DNA of 64,000 nucleotides from NCBI GenBank assembly GCA_002296655.1, contig DBIN01000026.1, forward strand, positions 28,659-92,658. The letters run 5' to 3'. How positions within the stretch are numbered: position 1 is the first letter of the stretch; every line of letters starts with the position of its first letter. This stretch comes from Acinetobacter sp. UBA801. GTDB taxonomy: Bacteria; Pseudomonadota; Gammaproteobacteria; Pseudomonadales; Moraxellaceae. The notes under the pieces are model-generated. The model ran no database searches. It was given only the letters and a program-made list of their open reading frames with translations, and had not been told where the DNA came from. The translations under genes were made by a program, and so were the position numbers. Shown one piece after another: positions 25,821-34,412 of this stretch.

Positions 25821-28043
25821 ATGCCAGATTCAACTTTAGACCGACAGCCTGTTTATCGTATTCGAGTGGCTGTGCCCGTATATCTTTACGACTGCTTCGA
25901 TTATATGCTCAGTGCAGCTCAATATCAGCAAGCAGAGGTGGGCGCGCGGGTCTTGGTTTCTTTTGGTCGGCAAAACTTGGTCGGGATTATTGTCGAAAAA
26001 CTGGCACTCGATACTCCAATTGACCCTCGTTTTAAACTCAAAGCCATTAGCGGACTGTTAGATGAGCAAGCAATTTTAGACTCTAAAGTTTTAACTTTGT
26101 TGACATGGTCTGCACAATATTATCAATTCCCGATTGGTGAAGTGATGCAAAGCGCCTTGCCAAGTTTATTGCGCCAAGCCAAACCCTATAATTTATTGGC
26201 GCGTACTTGGAAATTGTTGGATGCACATGCCGAAGCTAAAATTACACGCTCGGAAAAACAGCAACAAGCCTATAAAATTTTAAAGCTGCATCCTTCAGGC
26301 ACTTCTGAAAATATTTTAAATATGGCAGGCATTGAAACGGCAACCCTAAAAGCCTTGGCGAATAAAGAAATTTGCGCATGTGTTTTGGAAGCCCAAGATT
26401 TTAGCCCAATGCCAGTGACTTTGGCACAAATGCCTTTAACCCCTAATCCAGATCAGAAAAAAGCCATCGACAGCGTACTTAAAGTACAACAACAATATAA
26501 GGCATTTTTACTAGATGGTTTAACGGGCAGCGGCAAAACTGAAGTTTACTTACACATCATGCATGAGGTACTAAAACAGGGCAAACAAGTGTTGGTGTTA
26601 GTACCTGAAATTGGTCTAACGCCGCAAACCATTAGCCGTTTTCAGTCGCGTTTTCATTGCCACATTGCGCTCTTGCACTCAGGTTTAAATGATTCCAAGC
26701 GTTTGCAAGCGTGGCAAGCCGCACAAACGGGTAAAGCATCCATTATTTTAGGCACACGCTCTGCCATTTATACCCCATTGCCAAATTTAGGCTTGATTAT
26801 TTTAGATGAAGAACACGACCTGTCTTTTAAACAGCAGGAAGGTTTTCGCTACCATGCCCGTGATGTTGCACTGTATCGTGCCCATCTGGAAAATTGCCCC
26901 GTTATTTTAGGTTCGGCGACTCCAAGCATTGACAGCTATGCTTTAGTCGATCAAGGTAAAATGCAATGTCTGGAGTTAAATCAACGTGCGGGCACGGCAC
27001 TAATGCCCAAAATCCACCTGATTGATTTAAAAATTGCCAAAAAACAGCACGGTATTAGCCAACAATTGATTGATGAAATCAAAAAACGCTTGGCTAAAAA
27101 AGAACAAGTTTTGGTGTTTTTAAACCGACGCGGCTATGCACCGGTATTGATTTGTGAGAGCTGCGCATGGCAAGCCAAATGCCCAAATTGTGATGCCAAT
27201 TTTACCTTACATCATCAACCTTATACGCATTTGCATTGCCACCACTGCGGTACAATTCATCGTAAACCTGAGCAATGCCCTGCCTGTAATCATACAGAGC
27301 TCAAACCTATTGGCATGGGCACTGCCAAAGTCGAAGACAGTTTAAATGAGCTGTTTCCAAATGTAGATGTCATTCGGGTAGATCGGGACTCGACCAGCCG
27401 AGTGGGTAGTTGGCAAAAAATTTATGACCGTATTCAACGCAGTGAACCACTGATTTTATTGGGCACGCAAATGCTGGCCAAAGGGCATCATTTTCCCTAT
27501 GTGACCTTGGTCGCAATTTTAGATATTGATGCAGGCTTACTTAGTGTGGATATTCGCGCACCTGAACGCACTGCTCAACTGATTGTGCAAGTGACTGGAC
27601 GTGCAGGGCGTGGTGAGCATAAAGGTGATGTTTATTTGCAAAGTGTGCGTCCCGATCATCCACTTCTCACCACGTTGGTCGAGGGAGATTACCGCAAGTT
27701 CGCCAAACAAACTTTAAAAGAACGCAAAGCTGCACAATTACCGCCCTATCGTTACAGTGCTTTGATTCGCTGTGAATCTAAAAGCCAGGAATTAAACCAG
27801 CAATTTTTACAACAACATGCACAATGGCTGAGAGAACATTCAGAACAATTGATTGAAATTTGGGGGCCGATTCCTGCGCCAATGGAACGTAAAGCAGGAC
27901 GTTTCCATGCACACATGGTGTTGTTGTCTAAAGATCGAGCACGCTTACATTTTTATATCAGGAACTGGTGGCAAAATATGTTGCATGAAAAGCCATCCAG
28001 CATGAAACTAAGTTTAGATATAGATCCGCAAGAATTCAGCTAA
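25821..28043 (+). CDS. priA: primosomal replication restart helicase PriA
   Basis: Reloads DnaB at collapsed forks. From ATG 25821 it has 740 residues, close to E. coli PriA (732). The frame is open 38 codons further upstream, but that part does not look like PriA. Motifs: Walker A FLLDGLTGSGKTEVYL, helicase motif II LIILDEEHD, and SFKQQEGFRYHARD. Eight zinc-binding cysteines lie in CESCAWQAKCPNCDANF and CHHCGTIHRKPEQCPAC, followed by motif V/VI region GTQMLAKGHHFPYVTLV and IVQVTGRAGRGEHKGDV. The N-terminal DNA-binding domain begins VYRIRVAVPVYLYDCFDY. Divergent from gspF. Confidence 0.97.
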   Translation: MPDSTLDRQPVYRIRVAVPVYLYDCFDYMLSAAQYQQAEVGARVLVSFGRQNLVGIIVEKLALDTPIDPRFKLKAISGLLDEQAILDSKVLTLLTWSAQYYQFPIGEVMQSALPSLLRQAKPYNLLARTWKLLDAHAEAKITRSEKQQQAYKILKLHPSGTSENILNMAGIETATLKALANKEICACVLEAQDFSPMPVTLAQMPLTPNPDQKKAIDSVLKVQQQYKAFLLDGLTGSGKTEVYLHIMHEVLKQGKQVLVLVPEIGLTPQTISRFQSRFHCHIALLHSGLNDSKRLQAWQAAQTGKASIILGTRSAIYTPLPNLGLIILDEEHDLSFKQQEGFRYHARDVALYRAHLENCPVILGSATPSIDSYALVDQGKMQCLELNQRAGTALMPKIHLIDLKIAKKQHGISQQLIDEIKKRLAKKEQVLVFLNRRGYAPVLICESCAWQAKCPNCDANFTLHHQPYTHLHCHHCGTIHRKPEQCPACNHTELKPIGMGTAKVEDSLNELFPNVDVIRVDRDSTSRVGSWQKIYDRIQRSEPLILLGTQMLAKGHHFPYVTLVAILDIDAGLLSVDIRAPERTAQLIVQVTGRAGRGEHKGDVYLQSVRPDHPLLTTLVEGDYRKFAKQTLKERKAAQLPPYRYSALIRCESKSQELNQQFLQQHAQWLREHSEQLIEIWGPIPAPMERKAGRFHAHMVLLSKDRARLHFYIRNWWQNMLHEKPSSMKLSLDIDPQEFS

Positions 28044-28115
28044 CACCCTAAATTGAAACTGGGCTGTATTAGCACTTATTTCAATAATCCACCGCTTTAA
28101 ACTTTGGATGACCAC

Positions 28116-29957
28116 ATGTCCTTATTGTTACAAATAACCATTTTTCTAGGCGCATCATTGGTTTTGGTTCCCTTACTAAAACGCTTTGGCATTGCGACTG
28201 TATTGGGCTATTTGTTTACAGGCATTTTGCTAGGGCCTAGCGTATTCAATATTGCCAGTGACCCCGATGATATTCAGGATTTGGCAGAATATGGTGTGGT
28301 GTTCCTAATGTTTATTATTGGCTTGGAACTGCGTCCACAACGGCTGTGGCAAATGCGCAAACCTATTTTTGTTTTGGGCAGTTTACAGGTCGGGATCACG
28401 GGGGTTTTACTTGCAATCTTGGCTTTTTTTGCCTTACAGCAAGGCATTGCCTCAAGTGTGGTGATCGGTTTTGCACTGGCACTTTCCTCCACGGCCTTTG
28501 TGCTACAGATGTTGCAAGAAAAGCAGGAACTCAGCAGCAGTTATGGACAACAATCCTTTTCCATTCTGCTATTTCAAGATATTGCTGCCATTCCATTAAT
28601 TGCCATTATTCCCATGTTGGCAGGTGCAGAGTCAACCCATCATGGCATTGCCTATTTTGCTGCGATCATCGCGACCTTTAGCGGTCTATTTTTATTTAGT
28701 CGCTATCTCATGCGGCCATTTTTTCGCTTTGTGTCCAAAAGTGGCGCACATGAACTGATCACCGCAGTCGGGTTGTTCATTGTGCTTGGCGTGGTCAGCA
28801 TTATGGATGTGCTGGGCATTAGCACCACTTTAGGCGCATTTTTAACGGGCGTGTTGTTGGCAGATTCCGAATTTAGACATGAGTTAGAAGCCAGTATTGC
28901 ACCATTCAAAGGCTTATTGCTGGGCTTATTTTTTATGACTGTCGGGATGAGCACCGAACTGGCAATTTTAATGAACATGCCTTGGCTGATTGTGGGCGGA
29001 GCATTGCTGCTCATGCTCATCAAACTGATTAGCCTCACAGCCATTGCCCGTTATTTCGAATATTCCTGGCGCAATAGTTTGTTGTTGGCGACTTGCTTGG
29101 CACAAGGCGGTGAATTTGCCTTTGTGGTACTTAGTGTCGCACAAAGTGAAAGCGTACTCAGTCAAGCCATGCTGCAACCACTGACCTTAATTGTGACTTT
29201 ATCGATGGTGCTAACCCCAATTTTTTATTGGTTGATGAGCAGTCAAATTATTCCCCGCCTAGAACGTGAAAAATCGCCTGAATATGATGAAATTCCAGAT
29301 ACACATCACCCTATGATTATTGCCGGTTTTGGTCGTTTTGGACAAATTATTGCTCGTGTGGCGTACTTACAACATCTGCACTTTACTGCCATCGACAGCA
29401 ATATAGATAAAATTGATTTCGTGCGAAATCACGGTGGCAAAGTCTATTATGGTGACGCCACTCAACCTGAAATTTTACGTGCCGCAGGAATCGAATATGC
29501 CAAAATCTTTATTCTTGCGATTGATGATATTGAAGATTCAATGAATGTGGCACGACATATTCGCCTGAATTATCCAACTCTAAAATTATTGGTACGCGCA
29601 CGTGATCGGCATCATGTGCATTTATTGCGGGATTTGGGCGTCAACTATATTTGGCGTGAAACGTATTTATCCTCTTTAGGCATGGCATATCAGGCCTTGC
29701 GTGATCTGGGTATTAATGAAGAAGATGCCTATAAAAGCATTGAGTTGTTCCGTGATTATGATGAACAACTCTTGGCACAACAGCAGCACATTTATACCGA
29801 TGAACAAAAAGTGTATGAAACCCATCGTAACGCTTTGGCAGAACTGGAACACCTGTTTGAAAGTGATGCACAAAACCGTGAAATGCCCTTGGGTGTCGAT
29901 TTAAAACGCGGCTTGCATAACGGTCATATTGATGTGACACGTGATGCAGCAAACTGA
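28116..29957 (+). CDS. CPA2-family monovalent cation:proton antiporter with RCK domain (KefB/KefC-like)
   Basis: The 613-residue protein has about 12-13 membrane helices in residues 1-380. Conserved CPA2 features include VLGYLFTGILLGPSVF and the long helix FLMFIIGLELRPQRLW. LSSTAFVLQMLQEK and LFQDIAAIPLIAI carry the ion-binding-region Asp. A cytosolic RCK_N/TrkA-N nucleotide-binding domain follows (MIIAGFGRFGQIIARVAYLQ, then YYGDATQPEILRAAGIEYAKIFILAIDD). Kef systems export K+ and are gated by glutathione adducts; no KefF/KefG-like ancillary flavoprotein lies beside it. The ATG at 28116, with GGA seven bases upstream, is preferred over a TTG at 28104. Confidence 0.92.
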   Translation: MSLLLQITIFLGASLVLVPLLKRFGIATVLGYLFTGILLGPSVFNIASDPDDIQDLAEYGVVFLMFIIGLELRPQRLWQMRKPIFVLGSLQVGITGVLLAILAFFALQQGIASSVVIGFALALSSTAFVLQMLQEKQELSSSYGQQSFSILLFQDIAAIPLIAIIPMLAGAESTHHGIAYFAAIIATFSGLFLFSRYLMRPFFRFVSKSGAHELITAVGLFIVLGVVSIMDVLGISTTLGAFLTGVLLADSEFRHELEASIAPFKGLLLGLFFMTVGMSTELAILMNMPWLIVGGALLLMLIKLISLTAIARYFEYSWRNSLLLATCLAQGGEFAFVVLSVAQSESVLSQAMLQPLTLIVTLSMVLTPIFYWLMSSQIIPRLEREKSPEYDEIPDTHHPMIIAGFGRFGQIIARVAYLQHLHFTAIDSNIDKIDFVRNHGGKVYYGDATQPEILRAAGIEYAKIFILAIDDIEDSMNVARHIRLNYPTLKLLVRARDRHHVHLLRDLGVNYIWRETYLSSLGMAYQALRDLGINEEDAYKSIELFRDYDEQLLAQQQHIYTDEQKVYETHRNALAELEHLFESDAQNREMPLGVDLKRGLHNGHIDVTRDAAN

Positions 29958-30007
29958 CTTGTGTTTTACAATATTGCCACCATTAAAACAGGGTTATGGA
30001 GAATTTT

Positions 30008-30883
30008 ATGTCTGATTTACGCCAACGCTTTTTTATTGAAGATAGCCCTGTTCGTGGTGAAGTAGTTCATCTCGAAGAGGCTTTGCAAACCATTTTGAAA
30101 CAACGTGATTATGTGCCTGCGGTACAAGTGTTGTTGGGAGAAATGCTTTGTGCCACTGCCCTGCTGGCCAGTACCCTAAAAATTAAAGGGCGTATTAGCT
30201 TACAAATTCAGGCATCTGGCACATTTAAATGGGCCATGGCGGAATGTAACCACTTGGGTGAAGTGCGTGCGTTGGCAGACTACGAACAAGACCCACGCTT
30301 TTTAAGCGCTGAAGACAGCAGCACCGTCCTGAAAAGTTTGGTCAGTCCTGTACTGTTTATTAATATCGAGCCTGAATTTGGTGAGCGTTATCAAGGTATT
30401 GTGCCTTTGGACAAAGGCAATTTAGCTGAATGTTTAATACAGTATTACGATTTATCCGCACAAATTCCAACCCGTATTGTGTTGGCAAGCAATGCCGAAC
30501 GTGCGGGCGGTTTGCTCATTCAATTGTTGCCGCGTAACAGTGAAGAAGAACAACAACGGGTCGATGAAGATTTATGGCCACGCGTGACCATGCTGACTGA
30601 AACCTTAAAAGCAGAAGAATTAACTGATTTAGATGTCAATGAAATTTTGTACCGTTTATACAATGAAGAACAAGTCCGTTTGCCTGAAGTAGAAGCCTTG
30701 CGTTTTGGTTGCACTTGCTCCAAAGAACGCTGTGCGAATGCCTTAATTCAAATTGGCGTTTCTGCGGTTCGTGAAACTTTGGAATACCAGAATCCAATTA
30801 CTATGGATTGCCAATTCTGCAGCACACAATATAGCTTTAGTGCCGAAGAAGCATTGAGTTTATTTGGAGAACATCTCAGCTAA
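30008..30883 (+). CDS. hslO: redox-regulated chaperone Hsp33
   Basis: A holdase chaperone activated by oxidation. From the ATG at 30008 (GGAG six bases upstream) it has 291 residues, almost the E. coli length. The zinc/redox switch is visible at the C terminus: FGCTCSKERC (CxC) and MDCQFC (CxxC). The N-terminal domain includes GRISLQIQASGTFKWAMAECN and GERYQGIVPLDKGNLAECL. Hairpin terminator at 30938. Confidence 0.97.
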   Translation: MSDLRQRFFIEDSPVRGEVVHLEEALQTILKQRDYVPAVQVLLGEMLCATALLASTLKIKGRISLQIQASGTFKWAMAECNHLGEVRALADYEQDPRFLSAEDSSTVLKSLVSPVLFINIEPEFGERYQGIVPLDKGNLAECLIQYYDLSAQIPTRIVLASNAERAGGLLIQLLPRNSEEEQQRVDEDLWPRVTMLTETLKAEELTDLDVNEILYRLYNEEQVRLPEVEALRFGCTCSKERCANALIQIGVSAVRETLEYQNPITMDCQFCSTQYSFSAEEALSLFGEHLS

Positions 30884-30937
30884 ATTGCATGGTGAATGCC
30901 ATGATTAATATGTGATGCAATCCTAAAAACTCATTAA

Positions 30938-30965
30938 AAATGAGCAGTCCATGCTGCTCATTTTT
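30938..30965 (+). terminator. Rho-independent terminator of hslO
   Basis: AATGAGCAG and CTGCTCATT form a perfect 9-bp stem with a six-base loop, flanked by A-run and TTTTT. Confidence 0.92.
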
Positions 30966-31128
30966 ATTTGCCTGACGGCCATCGTCAAAACCTTTTATTT
31001 TATTATTTTTCATGTCATTAATTTCATAAAATTCCATCAAATTACGAGAAAATACCGCATAAATTAGGTATAAGTAATCCCATATTTTTTATACCTTTAA
31101 GCTACTTCTTCTGTGCGATATTAGTTTT

Positions 31129-31591
31129 ATGAACACTCTGTTCTTTCTCGTTTAGCCTTTATCAGCGCGATTTGCTATTCAAGTTTAGCTTATACCGCCA
31201 ATGCAGACCCACTTTTAGGCAAATGAAAAACATTAGACTACCGCACAGGTTTTTCATTGTCTGACGTGGTCATGAGTAAAGATAAATAAGGCGCGTATGC
31301 CGCTACAATTATAGAGCTCCGTGTGATTCCTTGCGCATCGCGTTGGGAAAACTGCGCACTCTGTACGGGTAAAAATAAAGATAAGCCACTGTTAGGTCTT
31401 GTGCCATTAAGTCACTTAAAAGCGACGCTAAGCAATCAAATTGAATTTTATGAAGATGATTTTTAGACCCAATTGGCGGTAAAGTTTATAAAGGTAAAGC
31501 ACGTTTAAGCGCTAACGGTAAGCGCCTCACCTTACGTGGCTATGTAGGTGTTTCGGTGATTGGTCGCAGTGTAACTTGGGTAAAATACTAA
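31129..31591 (+). pseudogene. DUF2147 family gene, inactivated
   Basis: Translating across interruptions recovers most of a DUF2147 exported protein. There is a signal-like start (FISAICYSSLAYTANA), then DPLLGK-stop-KTLDYRTGFSLSDVV, MSKDK-stop-GAYAATIIELRV, ENCALCTGKNKDKPLLGL and QIEFYEDDF. After a frameshift near 31467 it continues LDPIGGKVYKGKARLSANG, KRLTLRGYVGVSVIGRSV and TWVKY-stop. The defects are TGA where the family Trp is expected, TAA in place of a Gln/Glu codon, an early TAG near the start, and the frameshift. DUF2147 proteins are small periplasmic lipocalin-like proteins of unknown role. A hairpin terminator still follows. Confidence 0.85.
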
Positions 31592-31973
31592 TTCCAAAAA
31601 CTAAGATATTGATTTACATGGTTCTTTTTTAAGAACCATTTTATTGCCAAATTTTGAAACAATCATTTTTAACACCACACAACCGTTCAATCCAAAAAAT
31701 TGAAATAATGGATGGCATTGAACAAAAAATAGACTAATATCTATAGAACATCGATACGCACAAGCCAAATTGGCACATCAATATAACAGGCGCGAGTACA
31801 GCAAAGGATTGGCTGAATTTCACCAAAGGAATACAAATAAAATATTCTATTACAGCGTACACAGGCTAAATTATAGAGAGTCGCTTATTGGATATCCACC
31901 AATTATTGATGTAAAGTAATCCCTCATTTTCAGACGAACCAACTCGTTTGAATTCGATCAGAAGGAGTATGCC
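31592..31973. other. gene-free, probably decayed stretch before cbpM
   Basis: It holds the terminator at 31618 and the cbpM ribosome binding site (AAGGAG). A stretch of about 65 codons ending at the TAA near 31918 is open (starting TKNRLISIEHRYAQAKL) but has no start codon or binding site and matches nothing I recognise. It may be a remnant of a lost gene. Confidence 0.45.
31618..31643 (+). terminator. Rho-independent terminator after the DUF2147 pseudogene
   Basis: ATGGTTCTT and AAGAACCAT form a perfect 9-bp stem around TTTT, followed by TTTTATT. Confidence 0.82.
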
Positions 31974-32309
31974 ATGACCACTATTTTATATCGTGAAATC
32001 ACTTCAGACGGACAGCACACAGAAATTATTGAAGAATTTACCCAGTTAGATTTAAAAAAATTTGCCGAAACGTGTGGGCAAAGCCCTGAATGGGTCTTAC
32101 AACTTTTAGAATATGACATCCTGCCTTCCCGCCCTGCCGAACGCATCCACCAATTTTTTGGTGAAGATGTCAGCCGTGCACGCCAAGCCTATCGGCTGCA
32201 ACGTGATTTTGATGCCAGTTTTTCAGCTGTTGCTATGATGCTTGACCTGATTGATGAAGTGCAAAATTTACGCAAACAAGTTAAACATCTGAATTTTCAA
32301 CATAGTTAA
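31974..32309 (+). CDS. cbpM: chaperone modulator CbpM
   Basis: The 111-residue protein resembles CbpM, a MerR-like small protein that binds the J domain of the DnaJ homologue CbpA and inhibits it. Typical features are FTQLDLKKFAETCGQSPEWVLQLLEYDILPS, then ARQAYRLQRDFDASFSAVAMMLDLIDEVQNLRKQVKHL, ending in a coiled-coil helix. AAGGAG precedes the ATG by six bases. cbpA is normally immediately upstream; here only a pseudogene and unassigned sequence lie there, so either cbpA is elsewhere or was lost. Confidence 0.85.
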   Translation: MTTILYREITSDGQHTEIIEEFTQLDLKKFAETCGQSPEWVLQLLEYDILPSRPAERIHQFFGEDVSRARQAYRLQRDFDASFSAVAMMLDLIDEVQNLRKQVKHLNFQHS

Positions 32310-32313
32310 TCCT

Positions 32314-32357
32314 CACGCTCTAGTTGTGTGATTCATCACCTTGCTAGAGCGTTTTTC
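32314..32357 (+). terminator. Rho-independent terminator of cbpM
   Basis: ACGCTCTAG and CTAGAGCGT form a 9-bp stem with an unusually long loop (about 20 bases), followed by TTTTTCTTT. Confidence 0.8.
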
Positions 32358-32435
32358 TTTCTATGCCCGTAAATTTTTTTAATGAGAATGATCGACACAA
32401 TGAAAACCAAAGACTGCAACAAGAAAATTAAAAAT

Positions 32436-32663
32436 ATGTTTCCTGAGTTTCGTGATTTAATTCAGGAATTACGCGACAACAATCCACATTTTTCAAAAAT
32501 TTTTGAAGATCACGAGCAGCTAGACCGTGAAATAAGCCAGTTAGAGCTTGATCCTGTGCATCAAATTAATGATGACATTGAAGCACTGAAACGCAAAAAA
32601 TTAAGACTGAAAGATGAAATGTATCATTTGCTGCGTAATGCACAAAATGATCAGTTGGCTTAA
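32436..32663 (+). CDS. YdcH family (DUF465) small helical protein
   Basis: Starting at MFPEFRDLIQELRD, where the family normally begins, it has 75 residues: FSKIFEDHEQLDREISQLE, then IEALKRKKLRLKDEMYHLLR. This is the charged two-helix coiled-coil hairpin of DUF465/YdcH proteins. The open frame extends back to 32382 with ATGs at 32382, 32388 and 32400, and none of the starts has a strong ribosome binding site, so the N terminus is uncertain. Function of the family is unknown. Confidence 0.82.
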   Translation: MFPEFRDLIQELRDNNPHFSKIFEDHEQLDREISQLELDPVHQINDDIEALKRKKLRLKDEMYHLLRNAQNDQLA

Positions 32664-32820
32664 AACACATACAGATCTGAACTGCAAATCCTAATACAAT
32701 CAAATGTAGGACACAGCAAGAAAAAGCAAAACAAGATGGCGTATTTAAACCTGAAGCCGTGTTCAGAGACCATTCAAAAATCTGCCATCTTGAGCTAAAT
32801 GTCCGCTATCTCGTTCAATC

Positions 32821-32870
32821 TGTGGATAAGCTTATAAGCCCTATGGATAACTTTTGAGGTCTGTGGAAAA
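32821..32870 (+). promoter_or_regulatory. cluster of three DnaA-box-like sites
   Basis: TGTGGATAA (32821, the exact complement of consensus TTATCCACA), TATGGATAA (32842, one mismatch) and TGTGGAAAA (32862, one mismatch) all point the same way. They are spaced 21 and 20 bases, about two helical turns. They lie in the YdcH-corA intergenic region, which holds no gene. DnaA binding is inferred from the consensus only. Confidence 0.5.
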
Positions 32871-32951
32871 CGTTTATCAACGAATTATCTTGTGATATCT
32901 GTATCGACTAGAACCTAATTTTTTACCACATCTGCAAGTTGATCTTCTGGA

Positions 32952-34190
32952 TTATTTAAGTTTAGTCAGTTTTTCGACTTCTTTCATAGTGCCTTTCACG
33001 GTTTGCTTAATTGGTTCATAATCTAAAAACCAAAATAAACTCATGTGTTGATCGCTATGTTGTTGCGCTAGCATATCAATCACACTTTTTTCACCCCGCC
33101 CCACCATGTGACGGCGATAGAAATAATACAGCAACAGTAAAGTGGTCATGATCATTACACCCAGCATAATCCAGAAGGCCTGTGCATGTTTTAAACCTGG
33201 CATAAACTCAAAGTTCATGCCATAAATACCTGTGAATAAAGTCAAAGGTGCAAAAACTGCGGTAATGATGGCTAAAATCCGCATATTTTCATTGGTTTGA
33301 TTGGCAATGGCAGAAAAATGCAGATCAATTGCTGTTTGCACTGCAGAACGTAAACGAATGGTATGCTTTTGAATTCGTTCAATATGACTGGTCAAATCAT
33401 CCAAACGTACCAAAATAATATCCTGCCGTTCATTACGTTTTTTTCCACGTAAATGTGGGTAGTTATCGACAATTTCATCTCGCAGTTCCTGCAAGGCTTC
33501 AATTTGCTCTTCACATAAATTTTCAACTTGCTGAAAGGCCATATTTTCTTGCAGCAATTGATGCCAACGGGTAAAACGACGATGCCCCTGCAACAACTCT
33601 TGTTGCCAATATTCCACACGGCGGGTCAGTGGCATGCGAATATCCAAGTAATCATCCGCCACCAAATTAAGTAAACGCAACGTTAAATCTAACGGTGTTG
33701 CTGCCAGTTTGCGTGCTTTATTCTGTTCTTCAATCGGGCGTTGCATCGCAGCTTCCACACGTGACAAATAACTTTCTATGACTTTATTGCCCTGTTCCCG
33801 CACCGTAATCAAAATCTGCGGCGTCATGATAAAGCTCATTGGCGTGGTAGCCAGTCCAAAAACCCGTTCATGTTTTTCCCCGACTTGCTGCCCTGTGGCA
33901 ATATGGTCTTCAGGTGTGATCAGTTTTCGAAAAATCAATAAGTCATAATCATCTAAAGTATCAAACGCACAAGGATGCTCTATATTTAAAATATCGCGCA
34001 CATGATATTCATTAAGCGATAATTGACTGTACTGAAAAATCTCTTGTTGCCATTGTTCTGCACGGTTAAGCACATTATCACGGGTGCAATCAATCCAGAT
34101 AAATTCAGGCTCAAGTCCTTCAATTGGCTGTTTTTGCGCATAAATATTGGTTTTATGATTGGTATGCAGATAAAAATAATAACTTTGCAT
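32952..34190 (-). CDS. corA: CorA-family magnesium/divalent cation transporter
   Basis: The 412-residue protein has a large cytosolic N-terminal funnel domain (residues about 1-345) with long helices (AFQQVENLCEEQIEALQELRDEIVDN, QDIILVRLDDLTSHIERIQKHTIRLRSAVQ). Two C-terminal membrane helices follow. The first ends in the signature GMN of TGIYGMNFEFMPG; the second is AFWIMLGVMIMTTLLLLYYFY, followed by a basic tail. The pentameric channel admits Mg2+; specificity for Mg, Co or Zn cannot be read here. Single gene; upstream DnaA-box-like cluster is beyond its stop codon, so is not its promoter. Confidence 0.93.
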   Translation of the reverse strand: MQSYYFYLHTNHKTNIYAQKQPIEGLEPEFIWIDCTRDNVLNRAEQWQQEIFQYSQLSLNEYHVRDILNIEHPCAFDTLDDYDLLIFRKLITPEDHIATGQQVGEKHERVFGLATTPMSFIMTPQILITVREQGNKVIESYLSRVEAAMQRPIEEQNKARKLAATPLDLTLRLLNLVADDYLDIRMPLTRRVEYWQQELLQGHRRFTRWHQLLQENMAFQQVENLCEEQIEALQELRDEIVDNYPHLRGKKRNERQDIILVRLDDLTSHIERIQKHTIRLRSAVQTAIDLHFSAIANQTNENMRILAIITAVFAPLTLFTGIYGMNFEFMPGLKHAQAFWIMLGVMIMTTLLLLYYFYRRHMVGRGEKSVIDMLAQQHSDQHMSLFWFLDYEPIKQTVKGTMKEVEKLTKLK

Positions 34191-34352
34191 AGAACAGGCA
34201 CTCTATTTTCAGTTTCTTGTAAGTTTTTTGGGATTTTAGGATGTGCACAGTTTAAGCATGGATCAGGCTTCTTTACAAATACATGCTGTAATTTATGTAG
34301 CTTTTATGCGTCTAAGATGTTTTTAGTACGATGCAACAAAATTTTTAGCATA

Positions 34353-34386
34353 AAAAAACCCGCATTCAGATTGAATACGGGTTTTT
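34353..34386 (-). terminator. Rho-independent terminator of pnp
   Basis: On the minus strand AACCCGTATTC and GAATGCGGGTT form a stem with one G-T pair around AATCT, followed by a T-run. Confidence 0.88.
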
Positions 34387-34412
34387 GACTATTTCAGATC
34401 ATCAATACAGCA

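Noticed and set aside
32821..32882. Chromosomal replication origin.
   Set aside because: DnaA-like boxes are present, but dnaA, dnaN, rpmH and rnpA are absent and there is no clear AT-rich 13-mer unwinding array.
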